DNA of 64,000 nucleotides from an uncultured Oscillospiraceae bacterium (GCA_910577525.1 CAJTLI010000011.1:1-64000), one strand, 5' to 3'. Shown: positions 23,707 through 33,208, numbered from the stretch's first letter. Made by a program: numbers and translations. The notes: a model not told the origin generated them from the sequence alone.

Positions 23707-24771
23707 CTATTCCTCCTTTTCCGGGGTGCCGGGGGGCAGCTCGGGCTGCCCGAACAGCTTGGACAGCCCGTCCGCCACATAGGACAGCTTTGCCGCCACC
23801 TTGGCGTAGTCCATGCGGGTGGGGCCCACCACGCCGATGACCCCCTTCATGCCGTCCCCGATGTCATAGCTTGCCAGCACCACGCTGGTGTCCTTCAGCT
23901 CGTCGGCCACATTCTCCGGGCCGATGAGAATTTTGGTGTCGTCCCCGTTCAAGGCGGGCAGCGCCAGGGCCTGGGCCAGAGCGCGGTCCTCGGACAGGTA
24001 GCTCATCAGCTTCTGGGCCTTGCCTACGTCCTGGTATTCCGGGTGGTCCAGGATGTGGCTGGTCCCGGCGGTGTACACCGCGCCGTTTTCCAGGCCGTCC
24101 AGCACCTCCATGGCGAAAGACACCACCAGGGAGATGAGCCCGTAGGAATTGCCCGCCGCGTGCTCGGCCATCCGCATCAACTCCGGGGTAAGCTGGTCCA
24201 GCGTCTTGCCCACGAAGGCGGTGTTGAGCAGGGTGGTGAGCAGCTGGAGCTGGGGCTCGCTCAGGCCGGCGGGAAGGCGGAACAGCTTGTTTTTCACCAC
24301 GCTGGAGTCCGTCATCACCACGGCGATGAAGGAGGCGGAATCCACCAGAATCAGGTCGAACCGCTTGACGGTCAGCCGCCGGGCCCCCTCGGCCAGGGCG
24401 AAGGCGGGGTAGTTGGTGAGCTGGGACACCATGCGTCCGGCCTGGTCAATGACCTTGTCCAGCTCCCGCATCTTCAAGTGGAGGGCCTCGTTGATCTGTT
24501 TCGTCTCCTCCAGGCTGAGCCGCTGCTCCTCCATCAGCTCGTTGACGTACAGCCGGTAGCCCTGGGGGGAAGGCACCCGCCCGGCGGAGGTGTGGGGCTG
24601 CTCCAGGTAGCCCAGCTCCGTCAGGTCCGCCAGCTCGTTGCGGATGGTGGCGGAGGAGACCTTCAGCCCCGCCAGCTGCGCCAGCGCCTTGGACCCCACC
24701 GGCTCCGCCGTCTGGATATAGCTTTCCACCACGGCGCGCAGAATTTTCTTTTTCCGCGGCGTCAGTTCCAA
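23707..24771 (-). CDS. hrcA: Heat-inducible transcription repressor HrcA
   Basis: A 354-residue repressor of class I heat-shock genes that binds CIRCE and is kept active by GroEL. It has the N-terminal winged helix with GSKALAQLAGLKVSSATIRN near 26-45, then YLEQPHTSAGRVPS near 54-67, and the GAF-like domain with GPENVADELKDTSVV near the C-terminus. The start is TTG at 24771, directly behind GGAGGAGGAG. It opens the cluster and is autoregulated by the CIRCE element over its promoter. Confidence 0.97.
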   Translation of the reverse strand: MELTPRKKKILRAVVESYIQTAEPVGSKALAQLAGLKVSSATIRNELADLTELGYLEQPHTSAGRVPSPQGYRLYVNELMEEQRLSLEETKQINEALHLKMRELDKVIDQAGRMVSQLTNYPAFALAEGARRLTVKRFDLILVDSASFIAVVMTDSSVVKNKLFRLPAGLSEPQLQLLTTLLNTAFVGKTLDQLTPELMRMAEHAAGNSYGLISLVVSFAMEVLDGLENGAVYTAGTSHILDHPEYQDVGKAQKLMSYLSEDRALAQALALPALNGDDTKILIGPENVADELKDTSVVLASYDIGDGMKGVIGVVGPTRMDYAKVAAKLSYVADGLSKLFGQPELPPGTPEKEE

Positions 24772-24792
24772 AGCTCCTCCTCCTCTCCGAGT

Positions 24793-24852
24793 TTAGCACT
24801 CGCGCTTCCTGAGTGCTAAAGATAATCTACCACTACCCCCTCAAAATGTCAA
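24793..24852 (-). promoter_or_regulatory. hrcA operon promoter and CIRCE operator
   Basis: A perfect CIRCE, TTAGCACTC (24793-24801), 9 bases, GAGTGCTAA (24811-24819), lies over the start of transcription. On the minus strand the promoter is TTGACA (24852-24847), 17-base spacer, TAGATT (24829-24824). HrcA bound here blocks initiation; established for CIRCE. Confidence 0.97.
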
Positions 24853-25067
24853 TAGTTCAGTTGTAAATTAAATGTGAATGTGGGGCACCGCCAAAAATCC
24901 GGCCTGACTTCGCACACCGAAGCCGGGACTGCTGGCCGCCCGCCGTTGCCCGATTTGGTGCAAAACGAAAAAAGGGCTTTCTTTTTCGCGGCTGTCGTAG
25001 TAAGATAAGCAGGTGTGGGCATTGCCCATTATTAGGATCATGCGCATCTGCGCAGTGGGAGGCCGCG

Positions 25068-27329
25068 ATGATCAACCTATTATCTTTGACCGCCGCCCCG
25101 GAGGAGAGCGCCCCGCTCACCCTCCAGGGAATCTGGGACGCGGTGGTATCCGGGGTGGGCTGGTTTTTCAAGAACCTGTCCCCGGCCTTTGCCTGGGCGC
25201 TGCTGGGCCTGACCGCCTGCGCCGCCTTTTTCGTCTATTACTGGTGGTGCCTGCGCCCCCGGCCCCACAGCCTGGAGTGGATCGCCATGGAGGAGGAGAA
25301 CTCCAAGCCCCGCCGCCTGACCCTCACCCTGCCCTGCCACCCCATGGAAAAGGGAGACGCCCTGCCCCTGCTGCTGCTGACGGCGGTGTACGCCTTCACC
25401 GCCTTCTTCCAGCTGGGCAATCTCTCCGGCCCCCAGAATCCGGCCAAGCTCCGTCAGGGGGACGTGGTGGAGTTCTCCTATGACCAGCCGGCGACGGTGG
25501 ACAAGCTGTCCTACTTTACCTCTCTGGGCACGGGGTACTATACCCTGGAGTGGGAAGCGGAGGACGGGACATGGCGGAGCGTGAAGCTGGACCAGCCCTA
25601 CAACTCCCTGTTCAAATGGAAGGTGCTGGACCTGACCAAGGTGAAGGAAAACGGCGAGGAGGCCAAGGAGGGAGAAGCCCCTGTGGGGGTGATTCTGGCC
25701 TCCAAATTCCGGCTTACCGCCGCCAGCGCCCCCCGGGAGGAGGGGCTGTGGCTGGCGGAGCTGGCGCTGTGGAGCGGGGCGGAAACCGTTGTGGGCGAGG
25801 ACGGGGAGCGGCGCACGCCGGTGGCCAAGCCCGTACCGGACCGGGTGGACGAGCAGGGTGCGGCTCTGTTTGACGAGCGGGAGGAGTGGACCGCCAAGTC
25901 CACCTACCTGAACTCCTCCTATTTCGACGAGATCTACCACCCCCGCACCGCCCTGGAGCACCTGAACAACGTCTACCCCTACGAGGTGTCCCACCCGCCC
26001 CTGGGCAAGCTGATCCTGTCGGTGGGCATCGCCATCTTCGGCATGGTCCCCTTCGGCTGGCGGTTCATGGGCACCCTGTTCGGGGTGCTGATGGTGCCCA
26101 TCCTCTATATTTTCCTGAAAAACCTCTTTGGCAAGACCCCGGCGGCCCTGTGCGGCACGGCCCTGTTCACCTTCGACTTCATGCACCTGGTCCAGACCCG
26201 CATCGCCACCATCGACACCTACGGCGTGTTCTTCATCCTGGTGTCCTACTACTTCATGTACCGCTGGCTGGCGGTGCCCGCGGGGAAGAAGCTGCGGTAT
26301 TACATCCTGCCCCTGGGGCTCAGCGGTCTGTTCTGGGGGATCGGCTGCGCCTCCAAGTGGACGGTGGTGTACGCCGGGGTGGGGCTGGCCCTGCTGTGGC
26401 TTCTGGGCATGATCTTCAAAGCCGGGGACTGGCGGGAGGCGGACAACAAGGCCCGGCGGGAGACCGCTCCCCCCGAGGTCCGGGAGAACGTGGCCGAGGC
26501 CATGTTCCTGGAGGCGTCTCCCCCCTGGGAGCGGCCCCAGGTTCCCTCCTTTGCCGTCCACGTCTGGGGGACCATCGGCCTGTCCGTTATATTCTTTGTG
26601 CTGATTCCCGTCTGTATTTATACGGCGTCCTATTTCCCCTACGCCATGGCCCGGGGGAACAACGCCGGGTTCTGGGGCATGGCCCAGCAGTGCCTCACCT
26701 GGCCCTTCGCCCAGCTGCCCCAGCACCTGGCGGCTGTAGAGGGCGGCCAGGACTTCTTCGACGTGATCCGGGGCACGGACCACCCCATAGACATTATGCT
26801 GCAAAACCAGCACTTCATGTTTACCTACCACCAGGGGGTCCACACCCCCCACCCCTACGAGTCCTACTGGTATCAGTGGATTTTCGACGGCCGCCCCATC
26901 CTGTACTACCGGGACCTGGACGTGCCGGGGATGAAGAGCCTGTTCGCCTCCTTCAACAACCCCCTGGTGTCCTGGGCGGGACTGCTGGCCTTCTTTGGGG
27001 TGGCTATCCAGACGGTGCGCCGCCGGGACGGCAAGGGCCTGTTCATCCTCATTGCCATCCTGTCCCAGTTTGTGCCCTGGCTGCCCATCGGGCGGATTCT
27101 GTTCGCCTACCACTACTTCCCCACGGTGCTCTTCCTGTGCTTTGCCATTGCCTATCTTATGGACGGCATGCTGGAGCGCAAACGGAGGGGCTACCAGCTG
27201 GCGGTATACGGCTTCACCGGGTACGCGGCGGTCCTGTACGCGGTATTCTACCCGGAGCTGATTGGAATTTACGTGCCCACCTGGTACAGTCAGTATTTCC
27301 TGCGCTGGTTCCCAAGCTGGCCGCTGTAG
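25068..27329 (+). CDS. PMT-family glycosyltransferase (GT39-like) with beta-rich insert
   Basis: A 753-residue polytopic membrane protein of the protein O-mannosyltransferase superfamily, which uses polyprenyl-phosphate sugars. The catalytic acidic pair and first loop signature are visible as DEIYHPRTALEHL near 287, then SHPPLGKLI. Later helices carry HLVQTRIATIDTYG and the loop motif HPYESYWYQW. Unusually, helices at about 38-58 and 102-118 precede a soluble stretch (about 125-250) with the beta-rich look of a discoidin/F5-8C-type domain, inserted before the catalytic loop. RBS GGGAGG precedes the ATG. The acceptor (protein, lipid or glycan) is not evident. Monocistronic. Confidence 0.85.
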   Translation: MINLLSLTAAPEESAPLTLQGIWDAVVSGVGWFFKNLSPAFAWALLGLTACAAFFVYYWWCLRPRPHSLEWIAMEEENSKPRRLTLTLPCHPMEKGDALPLLLLTAVYAFTAFFQLGNLSGPQNPAKLRQGDVVEFSYDQPATVDKLSYFTSLGTGYYTLEWEAEDGTWRSVKLDQPYNSLFKWKVLDLTKVKENGEEAKEGEAPVGVILASKFRLTAASAPREEGLWLAELALWSGAETVVGEDGERRTPVAKPVPDRVDEQGAALFDEREEWTAKSTYLNSSYFDEIYHPRTALEHLNNVYPYEVSHPPLGKLILSVGIAIFGMVPFGWRFMGTLFGVLMVPILYIFLKNLFGKTPAALCGTALFTFDFMHLVQTRIATIDTYGVFFILVSYYFMYRWLAVPAGKKLRYYILPLGLSGLFWGIGCASKWTVVYAGVGLALLWLLGMIFKAGDWREADNKARRETAPPEVRENVAEAMFLEASPPWERPQVPSFAVHVWGTIGLSVIFFVLIPVCIYTASYFPYAMARGNNAGFWGMAQQCLTWPFAQLPQHLAAVEGGQDFFDVIRGTDHPIDIMLQNQHFMFTYHQGVHTPHPYESYWYQWIFDGRPILYYRDLDVPGMKSLFASFNNPLVSWAGLLAFFGVAIQTVRRRDGKGLFILIAILSQFVPWLPIGRILFAYHYFPTVLFLCFAIAYLMDGMLERKRRGYQLAVYGFTGYAAVLYAVFYPELIGIYVPTWYSQYFLRWFPSWPL

Positions 27330-27647
27330 CCCTGCCGGGGGCGGTACTTTCTCTCATGTGAGAGAAAGTACCCAAAGAGAACACTTAAGGGGCCGCCCGC
27401 CTTGAGAATCCCCGCCGCGGGGGACGTCCTATACGAAGCGCAGGCAAGACCCTTCCGGCGCCAGCTTCTTTCGACTGGTCTCCCCCTATTGGCGCTGCCG
27501 CCGGTGTCCGGACACTGAAACCTGGGCGGGGCCCACGGGCCGCGCCTGGGCAGGCGGACCGGCCGGCGCCGGGGTGATATCTGCCGCGCCCGACCGTCTG
27601 CGGCGGGGGCGCGGACCTCTATTTTAAACCGCAAGGTCGTGTATATT
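27330..27647. other. Non-coding stretch with perfect hairpin
   Basis: No credible gene. A perfect palindrome, GTACTTTCTCTC / ATGT / GAGAGAAAGTAC, lies at 27344-27371, 15 bases after the glycosyltransferase stop, without a clear U run. It is followed by CCAAAGAGAACACTTAAGG and about 250 bases of GC-rich sequence with several short inverted repeats. This has the look of a dispersed intergenic repeat, though only one copy is in the window. Confidence 0.5.
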
Positions 27648-28463
27648 ATGTATTTATGCGATGTCCACAGCCATACGAAAATCTCCCCGGACAGCGAGGC
27701 GCAGCTGCTGGACATGGCCCGGGCCGCCATTCGGGCTGGGCTGGAGGAGCTGTGCGCCACCGACCACTGCGACCTGCTGGGGCTGGAGGGTGAGCCGGTG
27801 ACTTTCTTCGACTGGCCCGCCGCCAAAGCGCAGTACCGCGCCGTGAAGGCGGCCATGGGGGACAGGCTGGTTCTCCGGCTGGGGCTGGAGCTGGGCTCCG
27901 CCTCCTGCGACCCCGCCGCGGCCCGGGATATTCTGGCTCAGGGCGGGGAAGAGCTGGACTTTGTGCTGGGCTCCCTCCACAACTGGATCGGCATGGAGGG
28001 GGGGCGCGACCTGGCCTTCTCCAACTACCGGGGCAGTCCGGAGCTGTGCCGGAGGGCGATGGAGTCCACTTTGGACCACACCTGGACCCTGGTGGCAGAG
28101 TGCCCCGACTGTTATGACAGCCTGGCTCACATCGTCTACCCCCTGCGGTACATCCGCCGGGACGGAGGAGAGCTGTCCATCGGGGAGTATGAGGACCGGG
28201 TCCGGACTATTTTCACCGAGGTGGCCAGGACCGGCCACGCCCTGGAGGTCAACGTGTACCGGGGAAAGGATCTGGACTCCTGGCCCCCGCTGCTGGCCTG
28301 GTTTAAGGAGTGCGGCGGGGAGCTGGTGACGGTGGGGGCGGACGCCCACCGGCCTGAACACGTTGCCCTGGGCATCCCCCAGGCCCTGGATATGCTGAAG
28401 GCGGCGGGGTTCGATTATGTGGCCACCTATGAGCGCCGGAGGCCGGTGCTCCACAAACTGTAA
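27648..28463 (+). CDS. PHP-domain phosphatase (histidinol-phosphatase family, HisK-like)
   Basis: About 271 residues. The polymerase-and-histidinol-phosphatase fold is shown by its metal motifs: DVHSHT near residues 4-9, ATDHCD near 38-43, the glutamate in LGLELGS, GSLHNWIG near 108, and C-terminal VGADAHRPEH. This is the HisK type of histidinol-phosphate phosphatase; no other his genes are nearby, so the substrate is open. Two starts are possible: GTG at 27639 and ATG at 27648, with only a weak AAGG upstream. The ATG is shown. rpiB follows by 15 bases. Confidence 0.85.
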   Translation: MYLCDVHSHTKISPDSEAQLLDMARAAIRAGLEELCATDHCDLLGLEGEPVTFFDWPAAKAQYRAVKAAMGDRLVLRLGLELGSASCDPAAARDILAQGGEELDFVLGSLHNWIGMEGGRDLAFSNYRGSPELCRRAMESTLDHTWTLVAECPDCYDSLAHIVYPLRYIRRDGGELSIGEYEDRVRTIFTEVARTGHALEVNVYRGKDLDSWPPLLAWFKECGGELVTVGADAHRPEHVALGIPQALDMLKAAGFDYVATYERRRPVLHKL

Positions 28464-28478
28464 AGGGGATCTGAGACT

Positions 28479-28919
28479 ATGAAAATTTCCATCGCCTGCG
28501 ACCACGGGGCCTTCGAATTGAAGGAGCGGCTCAAGGCCCATTTGCTGGAGCAGGGCCATCAGGTCACTGACTGCGGAACCCACAGCGGGGACAGCTGCGA
28601 CTATCCCGACTACGCCCGCCCCGCCGCCCAGCTGGTGGCGGACGGCGTCTGTGAGCGGGGGGTGGTGCTGTGCACCACCGGGATCGGCGTGTCCATGGTG
28701 GCCAACAAGGTGAAGGGGGTGCGGTGCGCCCTGTGCCACGAGGCCCTGTCCGCCGAGCTGACCCGCCGCCACAACGACGCCAACGTGCTGGCCATGGGGG
28801 CGGGCGTCACCGGGGGCAATCTGGCGGAGCGGATTTTAGACGTGTTCCTGTCCACCGAGTTCGAGGGGGGGCGCCACCGGCGCCGGGTGGACAAGATGAT
28901 GGAGACGGAGCGGGGATGA
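28479..28919 (+). CDS. rpiB: Ribose-5-phosphate isomerase B (RpiB/LacAB family)
   Basis: A 146-residue isomerase that interconverts ribose 5-phosphate and ribulose 5-phosphate in the pentose phosphate pathway. Substrate residues: Asp8-His9 in ACDHGAFELK, catalytic Cys65 in VVLCTTGIGVSM, His98-Asn99 in RRHNDANVLAMG, and the phosphate-binding Arg cluster GGRHRRRVDKM at the end. RBS AAAGGGG precedes the ATG. It is the second gene of a two-gene operon with the PHP phosphatase. Confidence 0.96.
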   Translation: MKISIACDHGAFELKERLKAHLLEQGHQVTDCGTHSGDSCDYPDYARPAAQLVADGVCERGVVLCTTGIGVSMVANKVKGVRCALCHEALSAELTRRHNDANVLAMGAGVTGGNLAERILDVFLSTEFEGGRHRRRVDKMMETERG

Positions 28920-28983
28920 TCCCCTGTTCGATTGGAAGGGGCCGTGGAGCCGCGCCTGGGCCGGGCGCGATGACGCGGTCAGA

Positions 28984-29025
28984 CAAAAACCCGTGCCGAA
29001 GCGCGTCGCTTCGGCACGGGTTTTT
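28984..29025. terminator. Bidirectional terminator between rpiB and rnmV
   Basis: AAAACCCGTGCCGAAGCG pairs perfectly with CGCTTCGGCACGGGTTTT around CGT, with A and T runs on the two sides, between convergent genes. Confidence 0.95.
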
Positions 29026-29034
29026 AGCGGTCTC

Positions 29035-29631
29035 TTATTGGGCCAGAAGCCCGTCCAGCTCCTGGGGGGTATACAGCGCGTTCAGCGCCGCCAGCAGGGC
29101 CTTGGCGCTCATGTGCTCCGGCAGCTCCAGCCTGCGCAGGAGCGCCGCCCTGCGCGCCGCCGCGTCCGGCGTCCCGGACAGCCCCAGGGCAAACAGGTCC
29201 GCCGGGGTCAGGTCCCCCTGCTCCCGGGCCGGGGCGTCCCCGTCCAGCACCGTGGCCCCGGCCCGGAGGATGGCGTTGCGCAAGACCTCCGGAGACATCC
29301 CCTCCACCCCCAGCTTGCCCTCTCTGCCGGGGGCTTTTTTGCGCCGCTCCTTGCCGTACACGTCGGGGATATAGGCGTGCTTGAGCCGGTCCTTGGGAAT
29401 GGCCCCCTTCAGGTAATTGCGGATGACGAACCCCGCCCCGTCGGAGTCGGTGAGGACGATGAGCCCCCGATGGGCCGCCAGCCGCCGCAGAAAGGCCAGC
29501 CGCTCCCCGTCCTTGAACACGCCGAAGCCCGCCGTCTCCAGGATGAGGGTGTCCGCCACCCCGGCCAGGGCGGCCTTGTCGTACCGGCCCTCCACCACGA
29601 TGGCCTCGCGGATGCGCAGGGGGGCGCTCAT
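29035..29631 (-). CDS. rnmV: Ribonuclease M5 (TOPRIM, 5S rRNA maturase)
   Basis: A 198-residue protein. The TOPRIM nuclease domain spans about 1-110, with acidic motif AIVVEGRYDKAAL near residues 10-22 and LTDSDGAGFVIR near 59-70. The RNase M5 C-terminal domain (DUF4093) has GMSPEVLRNAI and LTPADLFALGLSG. It trims 5S rRNA precursor together with ribosomal protein L18. No 5S gene is in the window. The start at 29631 overlaps the holA stop (ATGA); longer in-frame readings run back into holA. Confidence 0.9.
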   Translation of the reverse strand: MSAPLRIREAIVVEGRYDKAALAGVADTLILETAGFGVFKDGERLAFLRRLAAHRGLIVLTDSDGAGFVIRNYLKGAIPKDRLKHAYIPDVYGKERRKKAPGREGKLGVEGMSPEVLRNAILRAGATVLDGDAPAREQGDLTPADLFALGLSGTPDAAARRAALLRRLELPEHMSAKALLAALNALYTPQELDGLLAQ

Positions 29632-30683
29632 AGGGCTGTCCGCCGGCCCGAGGCCAGCTCCATCAGCAGGGCGGTGAGCGTCTCGCCCTCCTGCCCATAG
29701 GTGTTTTTCAGGAGGATGTCGGTCTCCGCGCACCGGCGCACGGCGTACCGGCACCAGGGCAGGGAAAACCGCCGGGCGGCGTCCATCAGCTTATCCCCCT
29801 GATAGCTGGACTTCATGCCCCACAGCTCCATAAACTCACCGCGGCTCCTGCCCGCGTCCAGGTACAGCCGGGCGGTGTACAGCTGCCGGAAGTACTTGCC
29901 CATCACCGACAGGATCATGATGGGGGCCTCCCGGCTGTGGAGCAGGTCGGCCAGCACGGAGGCCGCCTTATCAAAGTCCTTCCGGGCCAGGGCGTCGGTC
30001 ATCTGAAACACCACCGCCTCCGTCTTGGGGACGGCCACCGCGTCCATATCCGCCCGGGTCACACGGGTTTGGCCGGCGTAGGCCGCCGCCTTGGCGATCT
30101 CGGAGGCCAGGTCGTGCATCAAATCGCCGCACAGGAAGATGAGATACCGGGCGTCCTCCGTGTCCACGGTTTTCCCCGCCTTTTGGAACTGGCGGCAGAT
30201 CCAGTCGGTGAGGTCGCCCTGCTCCTGGCGGCGGAATTCCACCACCGCCCCCTCCTTTTTCAGCAGGGCGGCCAGCTTGGACCGCCCGTCCGCCTTGTAG
30301 GGCAGCACGTCGTACACGAACACCAGGCAGCAGTAGTCCGGCAGGGCCTCCAGCACCTCCAGCAGCCGGTTCCGCTGCCCCTCCCCCAGGGCGGACAGGT
30401 CGAAATCGGTGACAATCACCAGGGTGCGCTCGCTCATCATGGGCAGGCAGTCCACCGCCTGGGCGATCCACTCCACCGAGCACTCCCGGCCCTTGGCGGT
30501 GTGGAGGTTGAAGTCCTCCAGCCTGGCGGGCAGGAGGGACTCCTTCAGACGGCCCAGGTAATAGTCCCGCAGAAAGGCCTCCTCCCCGTGGAAAAGGTAG
30601 AGGCGCTTGGGCGCGCCCGCCTTCAGGTCCCGCTTCAGCTCCCGCATGGCGGTGTTGTCGGTTTTTTGTTTTTTGGGCGGCAT
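29628..30683 (-). CDS. holA: DNA polymerase III subunit delta
   Basis: A 351-residue clamp-loader wrench subunit that opens the beta sliding clamp. N-terminal AAA-like domain begins RLYLFHGEEAFLRDYYLGRL near residues 28-47 and contains RTLVIVTDFD. The helical lid follows, then the C-terminal collar helices with FRQLYTARLYL and LLKNTYGQEGETL. The ATG at 30683 has GGGGGAG four bases upstream; an earlier in-frame ATG at 30701 overlaps the comEC stop. Operon order comEC-holA-rnmV. Confidence 0.93.
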   Translation of the reverse strand: MPPKKQKTDNTAMRELKRDLKAGAPKRLYLFHGEEAFLRDYYLGRLKESLLPARLEDFNLHTAKGRECSVEWIAQAVDCLPMMSERTLVIVTDFDLSALGEGQRNRLLEVLEALPDYCCLVFVYDVLPYKADGRSKLAALLKKEGAVVEFRRQEQGDLTDWICRQFQKAGKTVDTEDARYLIFLCGDLMHDLASEIAKAAAYAGQTRVTRADMDAVAVPKTEAVVFQMTDALARKDFDKAASVLADLLHSREAPIMILSVMGKYFRQLYTARLYLDAGRSRGEFMELWGMKSSYQGDKLMDAARRFSLPWCRYAVRRCAETDILLKNTYGQEGETLTALLMELASGRRTAL

Positions 30684-30701
30684 ACCGCTCCCCCGTTTCA
30701 T

Positions 30702-33068
30702 TCAGTGTATTCCCACGCGCCCGTCCCGGAGGGCCACGGTGACGGTCCCCTCCCGGTCGGTGCGGTGGACCTCAGCGCCGGCGGCCTCCAGCCGCTCCAG
30801 GGTCTCCGGCGCGGGGTGGCCGTAGGCGTTGTTTGTCCCGGCGGAGATCAGCGCCAGCTCCGGGGCGGCGGCTCGGAGGAATTCCTCACAGCTGGAGTTC
30901 CTGGACCCGTGGTGGCCCGCCACCAGCACCTCGATGTCGGGAATGGGCTGGTATTTCACCAGCATTTTCTCCACAAAGGCGTCGGCGTCCCCGGTGATGA
31001 GCACGTCAAAATCCCCGCAGGTGCACAGGGCGAACAGGCCGGACTCGTTAGAGGTTCCCCCGCCCAGAGGCGGGAACAGGGTCAGGGCCGCGCCGCCCAG
31101 CTCCAACACCCTCGTCTCGTCCACCAGAACCACATCCGCCCCCTCGGTCTCCGCCAGCCGCCCCAGGCGGGCCGCATCTTCCGGGTCCGCCTCCCCGGCG
31201 GGGACGGCCACCCGGTCCACCTCCATGCGGTAGAAGAGCTGCTCCACCCCGTTGAAGTGGTCCGCGTCGAAGTGGGTGAGGACCAGCAGGTCCAGACGGG
31301 TCCGGCCCATGGCGGCGAAGTAGTCGGCGGCGGTGTCCCCGGCGCTGCGGAAGCCGTCCCCGCCGCAGTCCACCAGGGCGGCCCGTCCCCCGGACAGCAG
31401 GGCGGTGGAGGCGCCCTGCCCCACGTCCAGGGCCGTTACGGTCAGGTCGCTGCGCTCCACCTCCAGCCGCCCCAGGCCGATGGCCGCGCACAGCAGCAGA
31501 ACCAGCGCACCCCCAAGCGCCAGAGGGCGCTTGGGCCGCTCCCGGCCCAGAAAGGCGGCCCCAAGGGCCAGATACGCCCCGGCCAGCCAGATCAGGCTGT
31601 ACCGGCTGTCCGTGCTCAGGGAGGCGAAGGGGAATTTGCCCAGCAGGAGGACAATCCACCGGGCGTAGTGCCCCAGCAGGCCCGCCGCGGTTCCCAGCAG
31701 GGCGGCGGGGCCGGGGAGAAACACCGCCAGCGTCCCCAAAACCAGGGCGCAGATCATCAGGAGGGACAGGGCCCACAGGGCCAGCACGTTGGACAGGGGC
31801 GACAGCAGCAGAATCTGCCCGAAGTACAGGGCGATGAGGGGGACGGTGAACAGCATGGCCCCCAGGGAGGTGGCCACACTGGCCAGCGCCGTTCTCTCCG
31901 CCCTCCACAGCGTGAACCGGAGCGCCTCTTTTTTGGGCGGGCGCTTTTTCCGGAGGGACCGGTACATCCAGTCAAACAGCGGCTCGGAAACCAGCAGAAT
32001 GCCCGCCACCGAGGCGAAGGACAGCTGGAGCCCCACGCTGGCCGCCGCGAAGGGGTTCTGAACCAGCAGAAGCAGCAGGGCCAGCCCCAGGGCGGAGGGT
32101 CCGTCCTCCTCCCGGCGGGCGATGGGCGCGGCCAGCAGGGCGCACTGCATGATGACCGCCCGGAAGGCCGACGGGGTGCCGCCCGCCATGAGGGCGTAAA
32201 AGATCAGCGGTGGGACCATGGCCAGGGCAACGCCCCGCCGCCGCCCGAACAGCGCCAGCGCCATCCGCACCAGAAAGCTGATGTGGAAGCCGGACACCAC
32301 CGCGGCGTGCATCAGCCCCGCCCGGTTGAAGGCGGAGTAGAGGGTCTCGTCCAGCCCGGTTTTGTCCCCCAGGGTGACGGCGGCGGCAATGGGGGCGGCG
32401 GTGCGGTCAAAGGCGGTATTGACGCCCTCCTTGAGCCTGCGGGCGCATAGAGCGGGCCAATATCGGAGGGGCACCCGTCCGGCGGGCGTGATCTCCGCGC
32501 CGCCGCCGCAGTAGGCGATCAAATAGACACCCTTGGCGGTGTAGTAGGTGGTCTCCTCGCCGTAGGCCCGCTCTGAGCCCTTTACCCGGGCGGTACAGGA
32601 GATCCGGTCGCCGGGTTTCAGCCCCTCCCAGCCCTCCGGGCCGTAGGCCAGGGCGTCCGGGGCAAAAAAGCCGCCGCCAAGGCGAAGGGTCAGCGAGTAC
32701 CCGCCGATGGAGGTGGGCGCGGGGTAGGAGGACACCTCCCCGGAGAGGGGCACGTCCTCCCCCACCCAGCGCACCGCCGGGGCCCGGAACAGGGCGAAGT
32801 AGGCGGCGGACCAGACAAAGGCCAGCACCCCGCCCAGACAAAAGGCCAGCGCCCGCCGGGAGATCTGGTACAGCCTGTACCGGGAGCGGGTCCCCTTGTC
32901 CCTGGGGCGGCGCAGGAGGGCGGGGGATTCGCCGCCCCTGGGCCTGACGGCCAGCCATCCGCCCAGCGCCATCAGCAGCGGCCCCAGCAGCTGCACGGAC
33001 CCCAGGTCATAGCAGGCCCACAGGCAGGCGGCCCCGAAGCCCGCCGCGAACCAGGCCAGTTTCCGCAT
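30702..33068 (-). CDS. comEC: DNA uptake channel protein ComEC/Rec2
   Basis: A 788-residue membrane protein for transport of single-stranded DNA during transformation. N-terminal helices and an OB/DUF4131-like region (about 1-200) precede the Competence domain (about 220-500), including GLMHAAVVSGFHISFLV near 250. The C-terminal metallo-beta-lactamase-like domain (about 535-788) carries ALDVGQGASTALL, DCGGD and THFDADHFNGV. No other competence genes are in the window, so working transformation is not shown. The start at 33068 follows GAGGGGGG. Confidence 0.94.
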   Translation of the reverse strand: MRKLAWFAAGFGAACLWACYDLGSVQLLGPLLMALGGWLAVRPRGGESPALLRRPRDKGTRSRYRLYQISRRALAFCLGGVLAFVWSAAYFALFRAPAVRWVGEDVPLSGEVSSYPAPTSIGGYSLTLRLGGGFFAPDALAYGPEGWEGLKPGDRISCTARVKGSERAYGEETTYYTAKGVYLIAYCGGGAEITPAGRVPLRYWPALCARRLKEGVNTAFDRTAAPIAAAVTLGDKTGLDETLYSAFNRAGLMHAAVVSGFHISFLVRMALALFGRRRGVALAMVPPLIFYALMAGGTPSAFRAVIMQCALLAAPIARREEDGPSALGLALLLLLVQNPFAAASVGLQLSFASVAGILLVSEPLFDWMYRSLRKKRPPKKEALRFTLWRAERTALASVATSLGAMLFTVPLIALYFGQILLLSPLSNVLALWALSLLMICALVLGTLAVFLPGPAALLGTAAGLLGHYARWIVLLLGKFPFASLSTDSRYSLIWLAGAYLALGAAFLGRERPKRPLALGGALVLLLCAAIGLGRLEVERSDLTVTALDVGQGASTALLSGGRAALVDCGGDGFRSAGDTAADYFAAMGRTRLDLLVLTHFDADHFNGVEQLFYRMEVDRVAVPAGEADPEDAARLGRLAETEGADVVLVDETRVLELGGAALTLFPPLGGGTSNESGLFALCTCGDFDVLITGDADAFVEKMLVKYQPIPDIEVLVAGHHGSRNSSCEEFLRAAAPELALISAGTNNAYGHPAPETLERLEAAGAEVHRTDREGTVTVALRDGRVGIH

Positions 33069-33153
33069 ACCGCCGCCCCCCCTCAAAGATCTTCTCTATT
33101 TTATCCGCAATGGGGAGACAAGTCAACGCGGCGGGGGAAATTTGCGGCGGCTC

Positions 33154-33182
33154 TTGTCAAATCCGCCCCGGTCTGATATGCT
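33154..33182 (+). promoter_or_regulatory. Promoter of the HAD phosphatase gene
   Basis: TTGTCA at 33154-33159, 17-base spacer, TATGCT at 33177-33182, 27 bases before the start codon. Confidence 0.75.
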
Positions 33183-33208
33183 GGTGGGACAGCGGAGGAG
33201 TTGATCTC

